DNA of 64,000 nt from a bacterium (GTDB lineage: Bacteria > Bacteroidota > Ignavibacteria > Ignavibacteriales > Ignavibacteriaceae), in assembly GCA_016716565.1 (NCBI GenBank), contig JADJWC010000003.1, positions 1 through 64,000 of the forward strand. Reading direction: 5' to 3'. Below the pieces are notes generated by a model. It saw nothing but the letters and a program-made list of their open reading frames with translations. It did not search any database and was not told the origin of the DNA. Numbering within the stretch: the stretch's first letter is position 1; every line of letters starts with the position of its first letter. Below, one piece after another: positions 53,388-62,880 of this stretch. A program made the position numbers and the translations under genes.

Positions 53388-54509
53388 ATGAGAATTGGAA
53401 TACCTACCGAAACTCGCTGGGAAGAGAAGCGAATTCCACTGACTCCCGCCGGAGTCGATTCACTAATCAGAACAGGTCATACAATTTACATCCAAAGCGG
53501 TGCTGGCGATGCAAGCCATTTTACTGATCAGGAGTACCGCGAGGTTGGAGCGACAATAGTCTACAACAGGGAAGAAGTGTTTGGCCGTTCCGAAATGATA
53601 CTTAAAGTAGCTCCTGTCACCGAGGAAGAGTCAGAGCTGTTTGTTGATAAGCAGATATTATTCTCGTTTCTTCTCCTTACGATGGGCAAGAAGAAGATAA
53701 TAGAAAATCTTCTATCAAAAAAAATTACAGCGATTGGTTTTGAATTGATTGAACGAGATTCGCGTTTACCGATTCTTCATGCGATGAGTGAAATTGCTGG
53801 TCCGCTGGCTATTCAGGTTGCGGAACGTTACCTTGAAAGTTTCACTAAAAGCGGCAGAGGAATATTGCTTGGTGGAATTACCGGAGTTGCACCTGCTGCT
53901 GTAGTAATTTTGGGTGCCGGAGTAGTAGGAATTACAGCCGCAAGAGCTGCTCTTGGACGAGGTGCTCAAGTGATCGTTATTGATAAAGATTTATCTCGCT
54001 TAAGACAAATAGAAACAGAGTTTCACAGAGGAGTTACGACAGTAATGGCAAATCCATATACCATTTCACGTGGTGTGAAATTTGCCGATGTTCTCATCGG
54101 TGCAGTATTGATCAAGGGAGAAAAAGCACCTCATCTGGTAACAGAACAAATGGTAAAAGAAATGAAAAAAGGTGCGGTAATCGTTGATGTATCGATAGAT
54201 CAGGGTGGCTGTGTTGAAACCAGTAGAATTACAACAATTTCAGAGCCTGTTTACACATTGCACAATGTAATTCATTATTGTGTACCAAATATGCCTTCAT
54301 TAGTTGCGCGTACGGCTAGTTACGGTCTAAATAATTCAGTGCTTGATTATGTGCACGATATAGCTGACAACGGATTAACTAATGCACTAATGGGTGATGA
54401 AGGATTGTCAAAAGGTGTTTGTTCGTATAACGGAACGTGTACAAATGAATCTATCGCTGAATCGTTTGAAGTGAGCTATAAAAAGCTTCATGTATTTTCA
54501 ACTAATTAA
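53388..54509 (+). CDS. ald: alanine dehydrogenase
   Basis: 373 residues. It interconverts alanine with pyruvate plus ammonia using NAD. 'GIPTETRWEEKRIPLTPAGV' has the Arg and the substrate-binding Lys region, 'LPILHAMSEIAGPLAIQ' the catalytic His, 'VVILGAGVVGITAARAALGRGAQV' the Rossmann fold, and 'VDVSIDQGGCVETS' the late catalytic Asp. Length matches the family (about 370). It offers an inferred link to the AspT-like exchanger at 12594, which would need internal alanine. A hairpin terminator overlaps the stop. Confidence 0.95.
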   Translation: MRIGIPTETRWEEKRIPLTPAGVDSLIRTGHTIYIQSGAGDASHFTDQEYREVGATIVYNREEVFGRSEMILKVAPVTEEESELFVDKQILFSFLLLTMGKKKIIENLLSKKITAIGFELIERDSRLPILHAMSEIAGPLAIQVAERYLESFTKSGRGILLGGITGVAPAAVVILGAGVVGITAARAALGRGAQVIVIDKDLSRLRQIETEFHRGVTTVMANPYTISRGVKFADVLIGAVLIKGEKAPHLVTEQMVKEMKKGAVIVDVSIDQGGCVETSRITTISEPVYTLHNVIHYCVPNMPSLVARTASYGLNNSVLDYVHDIADNGLTNALMGDEGLSKGVCSYNGTCTNESIAESFEVSYKKLHVFSTN

Positions 54510-54531
54510 AAGATCGATACAGATCTTTTAA
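54506..54531 (+). terminator. terminator-like hairpin after ald
   Basis: A perfect 10-bp stem TTAAAAGATC/GATCTTTTAA (54506-54515, 54522-54531) starts at the ald stop codon, with a 6-base loop. GC content is low. Confidence 0.5.
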
Positions 54532-54561
54532 ATATTATTGAATGAGAGAAAACTATTATTT

Positions 54562-55914
54562 ATGGTAACTGTGGAAGAAATTAGAAAAAAGAATTTACCA
54601 GCTAATCTGTATAACATCTATAGTAAGAAGTTAACAACTGCAGATGAGGCAGTAAAGAAGATTAAATCCGGCGACAATGTAGTTATTCAACCAGGATGTG
54701 CGGTTCCTCTTGAACTTGTAAGAGCAATGGTTAGGAGAAAAGATGAACTTGAGAATGTTACCATCTATCACATACTGATTGTGGGAGAACTCCCGTACGT
54801 TAATCCCGGTATGGAAAAGCATTTTAAGCATAAAGCATTCTTTGTGGGTGCAAATGTTCGTAAAGCAGTACAGGAAGGCCGGGCGGAATTTGTTCCAATA
54901 TTTTTATCAGAAGTGCCTTTGCTATTCAAAAGGAATATTATTCCTGTTGACGTAGCCTTACTTAATGTTTCACCGCCTGATGAACACGGTTTTTGCAGCT
55001 ATGGTGTAGATGTTGGAACAATAAAAACTGCTGCAGAAAAATCTAAAATTGTTATTGCTCAGATAAATCCGGAAATGCCGCGTTGTCTCGGAGATAGTTT
55101 TATACATATCAATAAAATTCATCACATTGTAGAACACTCCGAACCCATTCAGGAACTTCCCCAGGTTGATCCTGATACAAGCGAGGAGATGCTCCGGATA
55201 TATGATGCGATTGGGAAGAATACTGCTGAACTAATTGAAGATGGATCTACTTTACAAATGGGGATTGGCGCAATCCCCGATTCGGTAATGAAATATTTAC
55301 ACGATAGGAAAAATCTGGGGATTCATACCGAAATGTTTTCCGATGGAATTATAGGATTGGTAGAAGAAGGAGTAATAAATGGAGAAGCAAAAACAATTCA
55401 CCCAGGAAAAATAATTGCCGGATTTGTTCTGGGGACTAAAAAAGTATACAATTTTATTGATAATAATCCTGTAATTGAATTTCATCCGCAAGAGTATGTA
55501 AATGATCCATTCATCATTGCTCAAAATAAAAAAATGGTTGCTATCAATTCTGCAATAGAAATAGACATAACAGGTCAGGTATGTGCAGATTCCATTGGAA
55601 CAAAAATATTCAGCGGAATTGGTGGGCAGGTAGATTTTATCAGAGGGGCAGCACATTCTGAAGGAGGTAAACCAATAATTGCACTTCCATCGATTACAAA
55701 AGATGGAAAGGTTTCCCGGATAGTCCCAAAGCTAAATCCGGGTGCGGGTGTTGTTACCTCGCGCGGTGATGTACATTACGTAATTACAGAATACGGAGTT
55801 GCTCACTTATTTGGAAAAACTTTAAAAGAAAGAGCTCGGGAACTTATCAAAATAGCTCATCCGAAATTTCGTGACGAACTAAACAAATACGCTAAAGAAA
55901 CAAGACACATCTGA
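54562..55914 (+). CDS. acetyl-CoA hydrolase/transferase family CoA-transferase
   Basis: 450 residues from ATG 54562 (an in-frame TTG at 54538 is less likely). 'KIKSGDNVVIQPGCAVPLELVRAM' starts domain 1. 'TLQMGIGAIPDSVMKYL' and 'LGIHTEMFSDGIIGLVEEG' follow, with the Glu in 'HTEMF' as the likely thioester-forming residue. 'FIRGAAHSEGGKPIIALPS' and 'VVTSRGDVHYVITEYGVAHLFGKT' complete the fold. It most resembles 4-hydroxybutyrate or butyryl/acetate CoA-transferases (AbfT/Cat-type). Acyl substrate is uncertain. Adjacent to ald, it fits fermentative energy conservation. Confidence 0.88.
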   Translation: MVTVEEIRKKNLPANLYNIYSKKLTTADEAVKKIKSGDNVVIQPGCAVPLELVRAMVRRKDELENVTIYHILIVGELPYVNPGMEKHFKHKAFFVGANVRKAVQEGRAEFVPIFLSEVPLLFKRNIIPVDVALLNVSPPDEHGFCSYGVDVGTIKTAAEKSKIVIAQINPEMPRCLGDSFIHINKIHHIVEHSEPIQELPQVDPDTSEEMLRIYDAIGKNTAELIEDGSTLQMGIGAIPDSVMKYLHDRKNLGIHTEMFSDGIIGLVEEGVINGEAKTIHPGKIIAGFVLGTKKVYNFIDNNPVIEFHPQEYVNDPFIIAQNKKMVAINSAIEIDITGQVCADSIGTKIFSGIGGQVDFIRGAAHSEGGKPIIALPSITKDGKVSRIVPKLNPGAGVVTSRGDVHYVITEYGVAHLFGKTLKERARELIKIAHPKFRDELNKYAKETRHI

Positions 55915-55916
55915 TT

Positions 55917-56606
55917 ATGGTTGCAGTAATCGGGGATATTCACGGTTGTTTTCATACACTTAAAAAGTTGTATGCTTTAATTTTAAAGAAGTATCCAGAC
56001 ATTCCTGTTTGTGCTGTTGGAGATCTTGTTGACAGGGGCAAATTCAGCTACGAAGTTGTTGAGTTTGTAAAAAAGAATAAGATTACTTTTACTGCTGGCA
56101 ACCACGATTATATGTTTTATTATTTCATTAAACACCCTTCAAGTATGCTCGGAAGATCCTGGGTTTTTAATGGTTCAGAAACTACTCTGGATTCTTATAG
56201 CAATCGCTTCAGTGAGATGAATAAACATCTTAACTTTATTATAAAAGCTCCGTTGATCCTTGATTTAAGTGATTGCTTTATCTGTCATGCCGGAATTTCA
56301 AGTCACTATGGAAGAAAGCTTGGCAAACATCCATTATCTGATAAGCAGAAGCTCATCAATATTATCGAAAAAGATTTAAACACAGACCGCGGTATACTTT
56401 GGACAAGAGACAAGCTGTTAAATCTTGGGAAATTGCAAATTGTTGGTCATACAAGGTTCCAGGAAATAACTTACGATGAAGATAGTGATACAGTTTATGT
56501 TGATACAGCCGCATGCTCAGGGAACAAGCTCAGCGCTGTGATTATAAGTGAAAGTAATATTGTTGATAGGCTTTCAGTGCCTACAGAAAAGATAGATATT
56601 ATTTAA
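55917..56606 (+). CDS. calcineurin-like metallophosphoesterase (PPP/ApaH type)
   Basis: 229 residues. Metal-binding motifs in order: 'VIGDIHGCFHTL' (D-x-H), 'VGDLVDRGKFSYEV' (GDxxDRG), 'FTAGNHDYMF' (GNHD), 'FICHAGISSHYG' and 'IVGHTRFQE'. This is the PPP-family signature shared by Ser/Thr phosphatases and diadenosine tetraphosphatases. The substrate cannot be decided. It starts 2 bases after the CoA-transferase stop, so is co-transcribed. Confidence 0.9.
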   Translation: MVAVIGDIHGCFHTLKKLYALILKKYPDIPVCAVGDLVDRGKFSYEVVEFVKKNKITFTAGNHDYMFYYFIKHPSSMLGRSWVFNGSETTLDSYSNRFSEMNKHLNFIIKAPLILDLSDCFICHAGISSHYGRKLGKHPLSDKQKLINIIEKDLNTDRGILWTRDKLLNLGKLQIVGHTRFQEITYDEDSDTVYVDTAACSGNKLSAVIISESNIVDRLSVPTEKIDII

Positions 56607-56624
56607 ATCCTCATATACAGCTAT

Positions 56625-58319
56625 TCAAACATCCTTTACAAAATTTCTAACGCCTCTGGAAATGCTTATGTATGAGACTATGAAAGCAATTGTGCCGAGT
56701 ATCAAAGTTGTGTAAAGAAGCTGCGACACGGCTGTAAAGCTTCTTTTATCTACTGCACTAAAATAATTATTCAATGGTGCAAACATCAGGATGATAAGGA
56801 AGACCAGATAAACAATAGTAAATAAAAATGTAAGTGTAGCTCCCTGCGATGATGCTACCCTTATTGGATTTTTCTCCTTATAGTTTGCATAAGTTGAACC
56901 CATCCCGAAATTGAATGACACTAATGTTATCGTAACGAATGCAGTATTTAACTGTGAAATAGTTGCCAGCACAATTGAAAATTGATAGTTTGAAACAAGA
57001 TTCAACATCTGACCGATAATAAAAATTACCAAAAAATAAATTGTTAATCTGGTCAGCATTAACTTTTTATAATTAAGCGGCGCACTTCTGATTTTCCAGA
57101 TAGTTTCACCTTCGAGACTTACCATCGGGAAAATAAATCTCAACGACATTGAAGCAATCAAAAACACATTGAATAAATACAGCACAAGGTATATTAATGT
57201 TTTGAGATAAGAGTTGTAAGCATTTAATAACATCGCATCGATATTGGAAATCGATAAAACGAAAACTGTTACTAGAAATGTCATTACAAGGAAGTGAGAC
57301 CACTGGCTTGGTTCTCTTATGAACATGAGAATTTCCCGTTTTAATAACACTTCACGCCTCGGTCTTAAAGATGAATTTTTTTCAAATGAAAATGAAGATA
57401 AACGATGGTTTTTCTTCTTGACAGACAACTTATTTGAAAGACTCAGGAATATCAGCCAGGCTCCATAAAACCAGTTCTTTGCGAGAAATAAGGCGAGGAC
57501 AAAAAATGATATTGCGAACACTAATAATAAATAAGCTGACCAACCAGCAGCCCAGTACTTACCGGACGAAATCCAGTATAATGAATCGGCTACCCAATGA
57601 TTAGGTAATAATTTAATTAAAGGACTTTCAAGAAAACCGAAATAATTGTCGATGTTGGGGAAGTATTCAAAGACTTTTTTCACAAGTTGCACAGGACTGC
57701 TGTAGATGTAGAACAGGATGACTGCAGAAACATAAAAAACAGCCAGTGTACTCAAGACTTTTTTAATTCCAAATACTGCGGCAAATCTCATAATAACTAA
57801 AAGGATTATCGCACCAAGTGTTCCGGCAATAAACATAAATGGTAATATCAATACTACTACAGAAAAAGGTAAAAAGAACCACGGGAGTTCGAAGTATGCA
57901 GCGTAACCTGCCAAAGCAGATGAGACCATCAGCAAGAGAGTAGAGGAACTGTAGAAGAAGTTATCAAAGAATTTGATGAAAAATATTTTCAGGAATGAAA
58001 CAGGTTTAGTCAATAGGAAACCGACTTCCTTTGATTTAAAGAATGTGGAATATGATACTACTATATTCCCTATGTTTACTGTCATAAAGAAAATGAACAG
58101 CACTACAAAAATAAACCGGTGCAGCAGGAAGATTCCGATTTTCACTTCTTCTAAAAGATATGTGATTATATTTTGTGTGAAATAGAAAATACCAACAGCA
58201 AAAACTATATATACTAGTGAAGCTGTCAGATTTTTAGCTATCGATTTAACAGTTAACTGATTTTCAAATTTGAGAAATGTGAGCAGTTTGAATTTCAATA
58301 TGTGAAAAAGCACAGCCAT
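56625..58319 (-). CDS. ABC transporter permease subunit
   Basis: 564 residues with about 12 hydrophobic segments, the membrane part of an ABC-2-like exporter. The start abuts the stop of the ATPase gene upstream on the same strand. A Lys/Arg-rich cytosolic loop ('KKKNHRLSSFSFEK', 'RREVLLKREILMF', about 300-330) divides two halves. It resembles large 'putative ABC exporter' permeases of FCB and Firmicutes. Substrate unknown. The gene converges on the phosphatase gene with only 18 bases between. Confidence 0.85.
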   Translation of the reverse strand: MAVLFHILKFKLLTFLKFENQLTVKSIAKNLTASLVYIVFAVGIFYFTQNIITYLLEEVKIGIFLLHRFIFVVLFIFFMTVNIGNIVVSYSTFFKSKEVGFLLTKPVSFLKIFFIKFFDNFFYSSSTLLLMVSSALAGYAAYFELPWFFLPFSVVVLILPFMFIAGTLGAIILLVIMRFAAVFGIKKVLSTLAVFYVSAVILFYIYSSPVQLVKKVFEYFPNIDNYFGFLESPLIKLLPNHWVADSLYWISSGKYWAAGWSAYLLLVFAISFFVLALFLAKNWFYGAWLIFLSLSNKLSVKKKNHRLSSFSFEKNSSLRPRREVLLKREILMFIREPSQWSHFLVMTFLVTVFVLSISNIDAMLLNAYNSYLKTLIYLVLYLFNVFLIASMSLRFIFPMVSLEGETIWKIRSAPLNYKKLMLTRLTIYFLVIFIIGQMLNLVSNYQFSIVLATISQLNTAFVTITLVSFNFGMGSTYANYKEKNPIRVASSQGATLTFLFTIVYLVFLIILMFAPLNNYFSAVDKRSFTAVSQLLYTTLILGTIAFIVSYISISRGVRNFVKDV

Positions 58320-59039
58320 TTATTTTGTAAGATGTAAAAAGAGTGATTCAAGATTTTGATGATCTGTTCCTTTTATTTTTTCAACGACTTCTTTTTTATC
58401 TTCAAATATCATTTGACCATCTTTGATAATTCCAATTCTAGAACAGACTTCTTCAGCCACATTTAAACTATGAGTGGACATAAATATCGCTACTCCCTGT
58501 GATGATTTTTCTTTCAGTACATTTTTAACAACTAATGCACTTTGCGGATCCAATCCAACCATCGGTTCATCAACAACAAGCAGCTGTGGATCGTGAAGCA
58601 ATGCTGAAGCAATCGCTATCCGCTGTTTCATTCCCTGTGAATATTCTTCAGTTCGCTTATCAATCCATTGCTCAATCTTTAACTGGTCGATTGTCTCATC
58701 AATTTTATTTCTCAATTTGTTTTTTTCAATTTTATAGAGTCCACCACAGAAAAAGAGAAATTCTTTTCCGGTTAATTTTTCATAAAGAAAAGGTTGGTCA
58801 GGTATGTAGCCGATTAATTTTTTAGCTTCAATATTATTTTTTTGAATATCAAAACCACCGATATGCACGGTTCCTTCTGATGGAGCATAGAGTCCGGTGA
58901 TCATTTTAATCGTTGTTGTTTTGCCGGCTCCATTTTGACCAAGAAATCCGAAAAAATCACCTGCATTTATTTCGAGGTTGATATTATTTACCGCCGTGAA
59001 ATTCCCGAACTTTTTAGTGAGGTTGGTTAATTTGAGCAT
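58320..59039 (-). CDS. ABC transporter ATP-binding protein
   Basis: 239 residues. Walker A 'GFLGQNGAGKTTTIKMI', Q-loop 'GYIPDQPFLYEKLTG', signature 'YSQGMKQRIAIASALL', Walker B 'LLVVDEPMVGLDPQ' and the H-loop 'FMSTHSLNVAEEVC' are complete. It resembles the CcmA/DrrA type that pairs with ABC-2 permeases. It lies directly before its permease gene and forms a two-gene operon. Confidence 0.95.
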   Translation of the reverse strand: MLKLTNLTKKFGNFTAVNNINLEINAGDFFGFLGQNGAGKTTTIKMITGLYAPSEGTVHIGGFDIQKNNIEAKKLIGYIPDQPFLYEKLTGKEFLFFCGGLYKIEKNKLRNKIDETIDQLKIEQWIDKRTEEYSQGMKQRIAIASALLHDPQLLVVDEPMVGLDPQSALVVKNVLKEKSSQGVAIFMSTHSLNVAEEVCSRIGIIKDGQMIFEDKKEVVEKIKGTDHQNLESLFLHLTK

Positions 59040-59132
59040 TTGGTTAACAATCGTCCTTATTTTTCATATTTATTGAACTTTTTCAGTCGAAACGCACTGG
59101 ATTTCAACAAAACTCAGACCAAGAAAGGCTTT

Positions 59133-59165
59133 AAAAAAGCAAAGGCGGAAATAATTCCGCCTTTG
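59133..59165 (-). terminator. intrinsic terminator of groESL operon
   Basis: A perfect 11-bp stem (59140-59150 with 59155-59165, loop ATAA) is followed on the minus strand by a CTTTTTT run (59133-59139). It sits 22 bases after the groL stop. Confidence 0.9.
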
Positions 59166-59187
59166 AAGATTTTCTATAAAGAGTGAA

Positions 59188-60819
59188 TTAATACATATCA
59201 CCCATACCGCCGCCGTGAGGCATTGGAGGCATTGGTGGTTCTTTCTCTTTCTTTTCATAAATGACAGCTTCGGTAGTTATCAATAACGAAGAAACTGAAG
59301 CAGCATTTTCAAGTGCAGTTCTAGTAACTTTGGTTGGATCGATGACGCCCGCTTTAATCAGGTTCTCATATTTTTCAGTCTGAGCATTGAAGCCGTAATC
59401 ATCCTTACCTTCTTTAACTTTCTGTAAAACTACTGAACCTTCGAGACCAGCGTTGTTTACTATCTGCTTCAACGGCTCTTCCAAAGCTTTCTGAATGATT
59501 TTTACTCCTGTTGTCTGATCAATATTTTCACCTTGAACTTTATCAAGAACATTGATTGCTCTTACTAAAGCAACGCCACCGCCAGCAACGATACCTTCTT
59601 CGACAGCAGCACGGGTTGCGTGTAAAGCATCTTCAACGCGAGCTTTCTTTTCCTTCATTTCAACTTCTGTGGAAGCACCGATCTTCAGTACAGCAACACC
59701 ACCTGAAAGCTTTGCTAATCTTTCCTGAAGTTTTTCTTTGTCATAGTCAGAAGTAGTTTTATCAATCTGAGCTTTGATTTCATTTATTCTCTTCTTGATG
59801 TCTTCGGTCTTGCCAGCACCTTCAACAATAGTTGTATTATCTTTATCGATTACAACTTTCTTTGCAGTTCCGAGATAAGAAAGAGTAGCATTCTCCAATT
59901 TGAAGCCTCTTTCTTCCGAGATAACAGTTCCGTTAGTCAGAGTAGCAATATCTTCAAGCATAGCTTTTCTTCTATCACCAAATCCTGGTGCTTTAACAGC
60001 AGCAACCTTCAAAGTGCCACGAATTTTGTTGACGACTAAAGTTGCCAATGCTTCACCTTCGAGATCTTCAGCAATAATTAAAAGAGCTTTTCCTTGCTGA
60101 GCAACTTTTTCGAGTACTGGAAGAAGATCTTTCATTGCTGAAATTTTCTTATCGTGGATGAGGATCATTGGATCTTCAAGTTTAGCCTCCATTGATTCAG
60201 CATCTGTAACAAAGTAAGGTGAAAGATATCCGCGATCAAACTGCATACCTTCTACAACTTCCAATGATGTTTCGGTTCCTTTTGCTTCTTCCACTGTAAT
60301 AACGCCATCTTTTCCTACTTTTTCCATTGCATCAGCAATTAAATCTCCGATTGATTTATCATTATTTGCAGAAATTGCACCTACCTGAGCGATCTCATTT
60401 CTTCCTTCAACATCTTTACTAATTGATTTTAGATAATCAACAACTTTAGTTACAGCGATGTCAATTCCTCTTTTCAAATCCATCGGGTTTGCACCTGCGG
60501 TGACATTCTTCAAACCTTCTCTGTAAATTGCTTGGGCGAGAACGGTTGCAGTTGTTGTTCCATCACCAGCGACATCACTGGTTTTGGATGCAACTTCACG
60601 AACCATCTGCGCGCCCATGTTCTCAATATTATTTTCAAGTTCAATTTCTTTTGCTACAGTTACACCATCTTTTGTAACTGTTGGTGCACCGAATTTTTTT
60701 TCAAGGATTACATTGCGTCCCTTTGGACCAAGTGTAACCTTTACGGCATCAGCCAGCTTATCTACACCAGCTTTCAAACCGCTTCTTGCGTCAGTGTTAT
60801 ATTCGATTAATTTTGCCAT
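59188..60819 (-). CDS. groL: chaperonin GroEL
   Basis: 543 residues, the standard length. It forms the double-ring folding chamber with GroES. 'TLGPKGRNVILEKKFGAPTVTKDGVTVAKE', 'DVAGDGTTTATVLAQAI' (ATP site), 'AAVEEGIVAGGGVAL' and the Gly/Met tail 'MPPMPHGGGMGDMY' are all standard. Second gene of groES-groEL, 38 bases after groS, under CIRCE control. Confidence 0.99.
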   Translation of the reverse strand: MAKLIEYNTDARSGLKAGVDKLADAVKVTLGPKGRNVILEKKFGAPTVTKDGVTVAKEIELENNIENMGAQMVREVASKTSDVAGDGTTTATVLAQAIYREGLKNVTAGANPMDLKRGIDIAVTKVVDYLKSISKDVEGRNEIAQVGAISANNDKSIGDLIADAMEKVGKDGVITVEEAKGTETSLEVVEGMQFDRGYLSPYFVTDAESMEAKLEDPMILIHDKKISAMKDLLPVLEKVAQQGKALLIIAEDLEGEALATLVVNKIRGTLKVAAVKAPGFGDRRKAMLEDIATLTNGTVISEERGFKLENATLSYLGTAKKVVIDKDNTTIVEGAGKTEDIKKRINEIKAQIDKTTSDYDKEKLQERLAKLSGGVAVLKIGASTEVEMKEKKARVEDALHATRAAVEEGIVAGGGVALVRAINVLDKVQGENIDQTTGVKIIQKALEEPLKQIVNNAGLEGSVVLQKVKEGKDDYGFNAQTEKYENLIKAGVIDPTKVTRTALENAASVSSLLITTEAVIYEKKEKEPPMPPMPHGGGMGDMY

Positions 60820-60857
60820 AGTTATTTACCCTTTATTGTTTTCAAATTTTTAATTAC

Positions 60858-61154
60858 TTAAGGAACAATTGCGAAGATGTCACTCTCACGCATAATGAGA
60901 TATTCTTCGCCGTCAATTGTAACTTCGGTTCCACTGTATTTACCATAAAGAACTTTATCCCCAACTTTAACTGTCATCTTTACGACCTCACCGTTGTCAG
61001 CAACTTTACCTGGTCCGGCTGCAACCACAGTTCCTTCAACTGGTTTTTCTTTTGCGGTATCAGGAAGGATAATTCCGCCTTTAGTTTTCTCTTCAGCTTC
61101 TGCTGGCTTAACAATAACTCTATCAGCAAGTGGATTGAGTTTTAGTTTACTCAT
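60858..61154 (-). CDS. groS: co-chaperonin GroES
   Basis: 98 residues. 'LNPLADRVIVKPAEAEEKTKGGIILPDTAKEKP' includes the mobile loop that caps GroEL. 'GDKVLYGKYSGTEVTIDGEEYLIMRESDIFAIV' ends the barrel. First gene of the operon. AAGGAG lies upstream of the ATG on the minus strand, and a CIRCE operator at 61186 controls it. Confidence 0.99.
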   Translation of the reverse strand: MSKLKLNPLADRVIVKPAEAEEKTKGGIILPDTAKEKPVEGTVVAAGPGKVADNGEVVKMTVKVGDKVLYGKYSGTEVTIDGEEYLIMRESDIFAIVP

Positions 61155-61185
61155 TTTTTTACTCCTTATTTGTTTAATTGATTTA

Positions 61186-61212
61186 TTAGCACTCTAAAAA
61201 AGCGAGTGCTAA
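61186..61212 (-). promoter_or_regulatory. CIRCE operator (HrcA binding site)
   Basis: A perfect TTAGCACTC-n9-GAGTGCTAA, the consensus site for the heat-shock repressor HrcA. It lies 31 bases upstream of groS and touches the -10 box of the promoter. Confidence 0.97.
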
Positions 61213-61239
61213 AATAATACTCTTGTTGAATTTTGTCAA
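61211..61239 (-). promoter_or_regulatory. sigma-70-type promoter of groESL
   Basis: On the minus strand TTGACA (61234-61239) is followed after 17 bases by TATTTT (61211-61216), directly overlapping CIRCE, so HrcA binding would block RNA polymerase. Confidence 0.7.
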
Positions 61240-61310
61240 GCTTTGGAAGCTTTGATTTTCTGCAATATTAACAATTTTTCTGTGATTTTACTCAAGTGTG
61301 ATTTATATTT

Positions 61311-62138
61311 GTGTCAACTTCATTTAGTGCATTTTATAAGACCATTTTGAAAATATGTGAATTCAATACTGAATACAAAGAATTGATAGAAATCTTCCGG
61401 AAGATGGATAGAAAAGTCATGGTTATTTTTCTATCAGTTGCGGTGCTTCAAACTATTTCCTGGTATTATGCCTCTCGAAATTTTTTCCGAATCAATTTAT
61501 TTCCTCTTTACCAGAATGATTCCGATGTTTATTTATATGAATACCTATACTGGTTCGTAAGTGATTTTGTAACCTTGTTTATTCTTTCAATACTGATAAT
61601 CAAGTTCATTATTAAAGAAGATCTGAAGGATTACGGATTACAACCGGGTGATTATAAAGCAGGGCTAATCTTTTCGACAATATTTCTCGGAGTGATGATT
61701 TCGATGATCTGGTTTATTTCAGCTACTCCGGACTTTGCATCTAAATATCCACACCTTCAATCAACGAAAGATAGCTGGAGCGATTTTTATATTTACGAAG
61801 CTGGAATGTTCTTGTATATGTTTGGCTGGGAATTTATCTGGCGAGGTTTTATGCTTTTCGGATTAAAGGAAAAATTTGGTTATTACTCTGTGCTGATTCA
61901 AATGATTCCTTTTGTAATTTTGCATAATGGAAAACCAGTACTGGAAACTTTTGGAGCAATTGCCGGAGGAATAGCGTTAGGAATGCTCGCATTCCGTACG
62001 AACTCATTTTATTGTTGTGTAATTACACATGCAGGCGTTATGTTTACTATAGATTTAATTTCAACATTACGATATCGAACGAATGACTATGGGATTGGCT
62101 TAGATTCATTATTCAACATCATAATTAATATTTTTTAG
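61311..62138 (+). CDS. CPBP-family intramembrane protease-like protein
   Basis: 275 residues from GTG 61311; ATG 61404 is an alternative start and no clear ribosome site decides. About seven helices from residue 35. The CPBP (Rce1/Abi) layout is seen: 'GWEFIWRGFMLFGL' for motif 1, 'IPFVILHNGKP' for the His in motif 2, and 'CVITHAGVMFTID' for motif 3. Motif 1 normally has two adjacent Glu; here the second is Phe, so activity is uncertain. Divergent from groES and 10 bases before pdxJ. Confidence 0.75.
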   Translation: MSTSFSAFYKTILKICEFNTEYKELIEIFRKMDRKVMVIFLSVAVLQTISWYYASRNFFRINLFPLYQNDSDVYLYEYLYWFVSDFVTLFILSILIIKFIIKEDLKDYGLQPGDYKAGLIFSTIFLGVMISMIWFISATPDFASKYPHLQSTKDSWSDFYIYEAGMFLYMFGWEFIWRGFMLFGLKEKFGYYSVLIQMIPFVILHNGKPVLETFGAIAGGIALGMLAFRTNSFYCCVITHAGVMFTIDLISTLRYRTNDYGIGLDSLFNIIINIF

Positions 62139-62147
62139 GGAGCTTAT

Positions 62148-62861
62148 ATGAGATTCGCATTAAACATTGATCACGTTGCAACGATTAGAAATGCAAGAGG
62201 GGAAACTCAACCCGACCCGATAACAGCAGCACTAATGGCTGAGCAAGCTGGTGTGGATGGAATCGTATTTCACCTCAGAGAAGACCGAAGACATGTAAAT
62301 GAACGTGATGTGAGATTGCTGAGAGAACTTGTAACTACGAAACTTGATTTTGAAATGGCAGCCGTTCCTGAAATAATCAAGATAGCTTGCGATGTTGGAC
62401 CTGAATTAGCAACACTGGTACCGGAGAAAAGACAAGAACTCACAACGGAAGGTGGTTTAAATGTTATCGATAATGCTTCTCTCATTAAATCGACCATAGA
62501 GGAATTACATAATTTCGATGTTGATGTTTCATTATTTGTTGAACCAGATATCATGCACATTACAACTTCAGCTGAATTAGGTGCTGATTACATTGAAATT
62601 CACACAGGTGTTTTTGCAAATGCTTTGACTGAAGAAGAACAGTTTGATGAGCTTGAAAGAATAAGAGGTGCAGCAAAGCACGCGCGGAAACTTGGACTCG
62701 GAGTAAATGCCGGTCATGGTTTAAATTATCAAAACATCAAAATCTTCAGAGAGCTTGAAGACATTGATGAGGTAAGTATTGGTCACTCCATAATCGCCAG
62801 GGCAGTTTACGTGGGTATTGATCAGGCAGTTAAAGAAATGATAAGGCTCATCAACGAATAA
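62148..62861 (+). CDS. pdxJ: pyridoxine 5'-phosphate synthase
   Basis: 237 residues. It condenses 1-deoxyxylulose 5-phosphate and 3-amino-2-oxopropyl phosphate in vitamin B6 synthesis. 'FALNIDHVATIRNARG', 'DPITAALMAEQAGVDGIVFHLREDRRH', 'EIHTGVFAN' and 'GVNAGHGLNYQN' are the family's active-site blocks. Length is normal. AGGGAG precedes the ATG. PLP could serve amino-acid enzymes, but no regulatory link is seen. Confidence 0.97.
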   Translation: MRFALNIDHVATIRNARGETQPDPITAALMAEQAGVDGIVFHLREDRRHVNERDVRLLRELVTTKLDFEMAAVPEIIKIACDVGPELATLVPEKRQELTTEGGLNVIDNASLIKSTIEELHNFDVDVSLFVEPDIMHITTSAELGADYIEIHTGVFANALTEEEQFDELERIRGAAKHARKLGLGVNAGHGLNYQNIKIFRELEDIDEVSIGHSIIARAVYVGIDQAVKEMIRLINE

Positions 62862-62874
62862 AGTCAATGAGCCT
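62844..62874. terminator. bidirectional terminator-like hairpin
   Basis: AGGCTCAT/ATGAGCCT (62844-62851, 62867-62874) spans the pdxJ stop codon between convergent genes. No long T tract follows on either strand. Confidence 0.45.
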
Positions 62875-62880
62875 CAATAT

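Noticed and set aside
60532..60853. Plus-strand ORFs across groL and groS
   Set aside because: They are antisense shadows of the highly conserved chaperonin genes.
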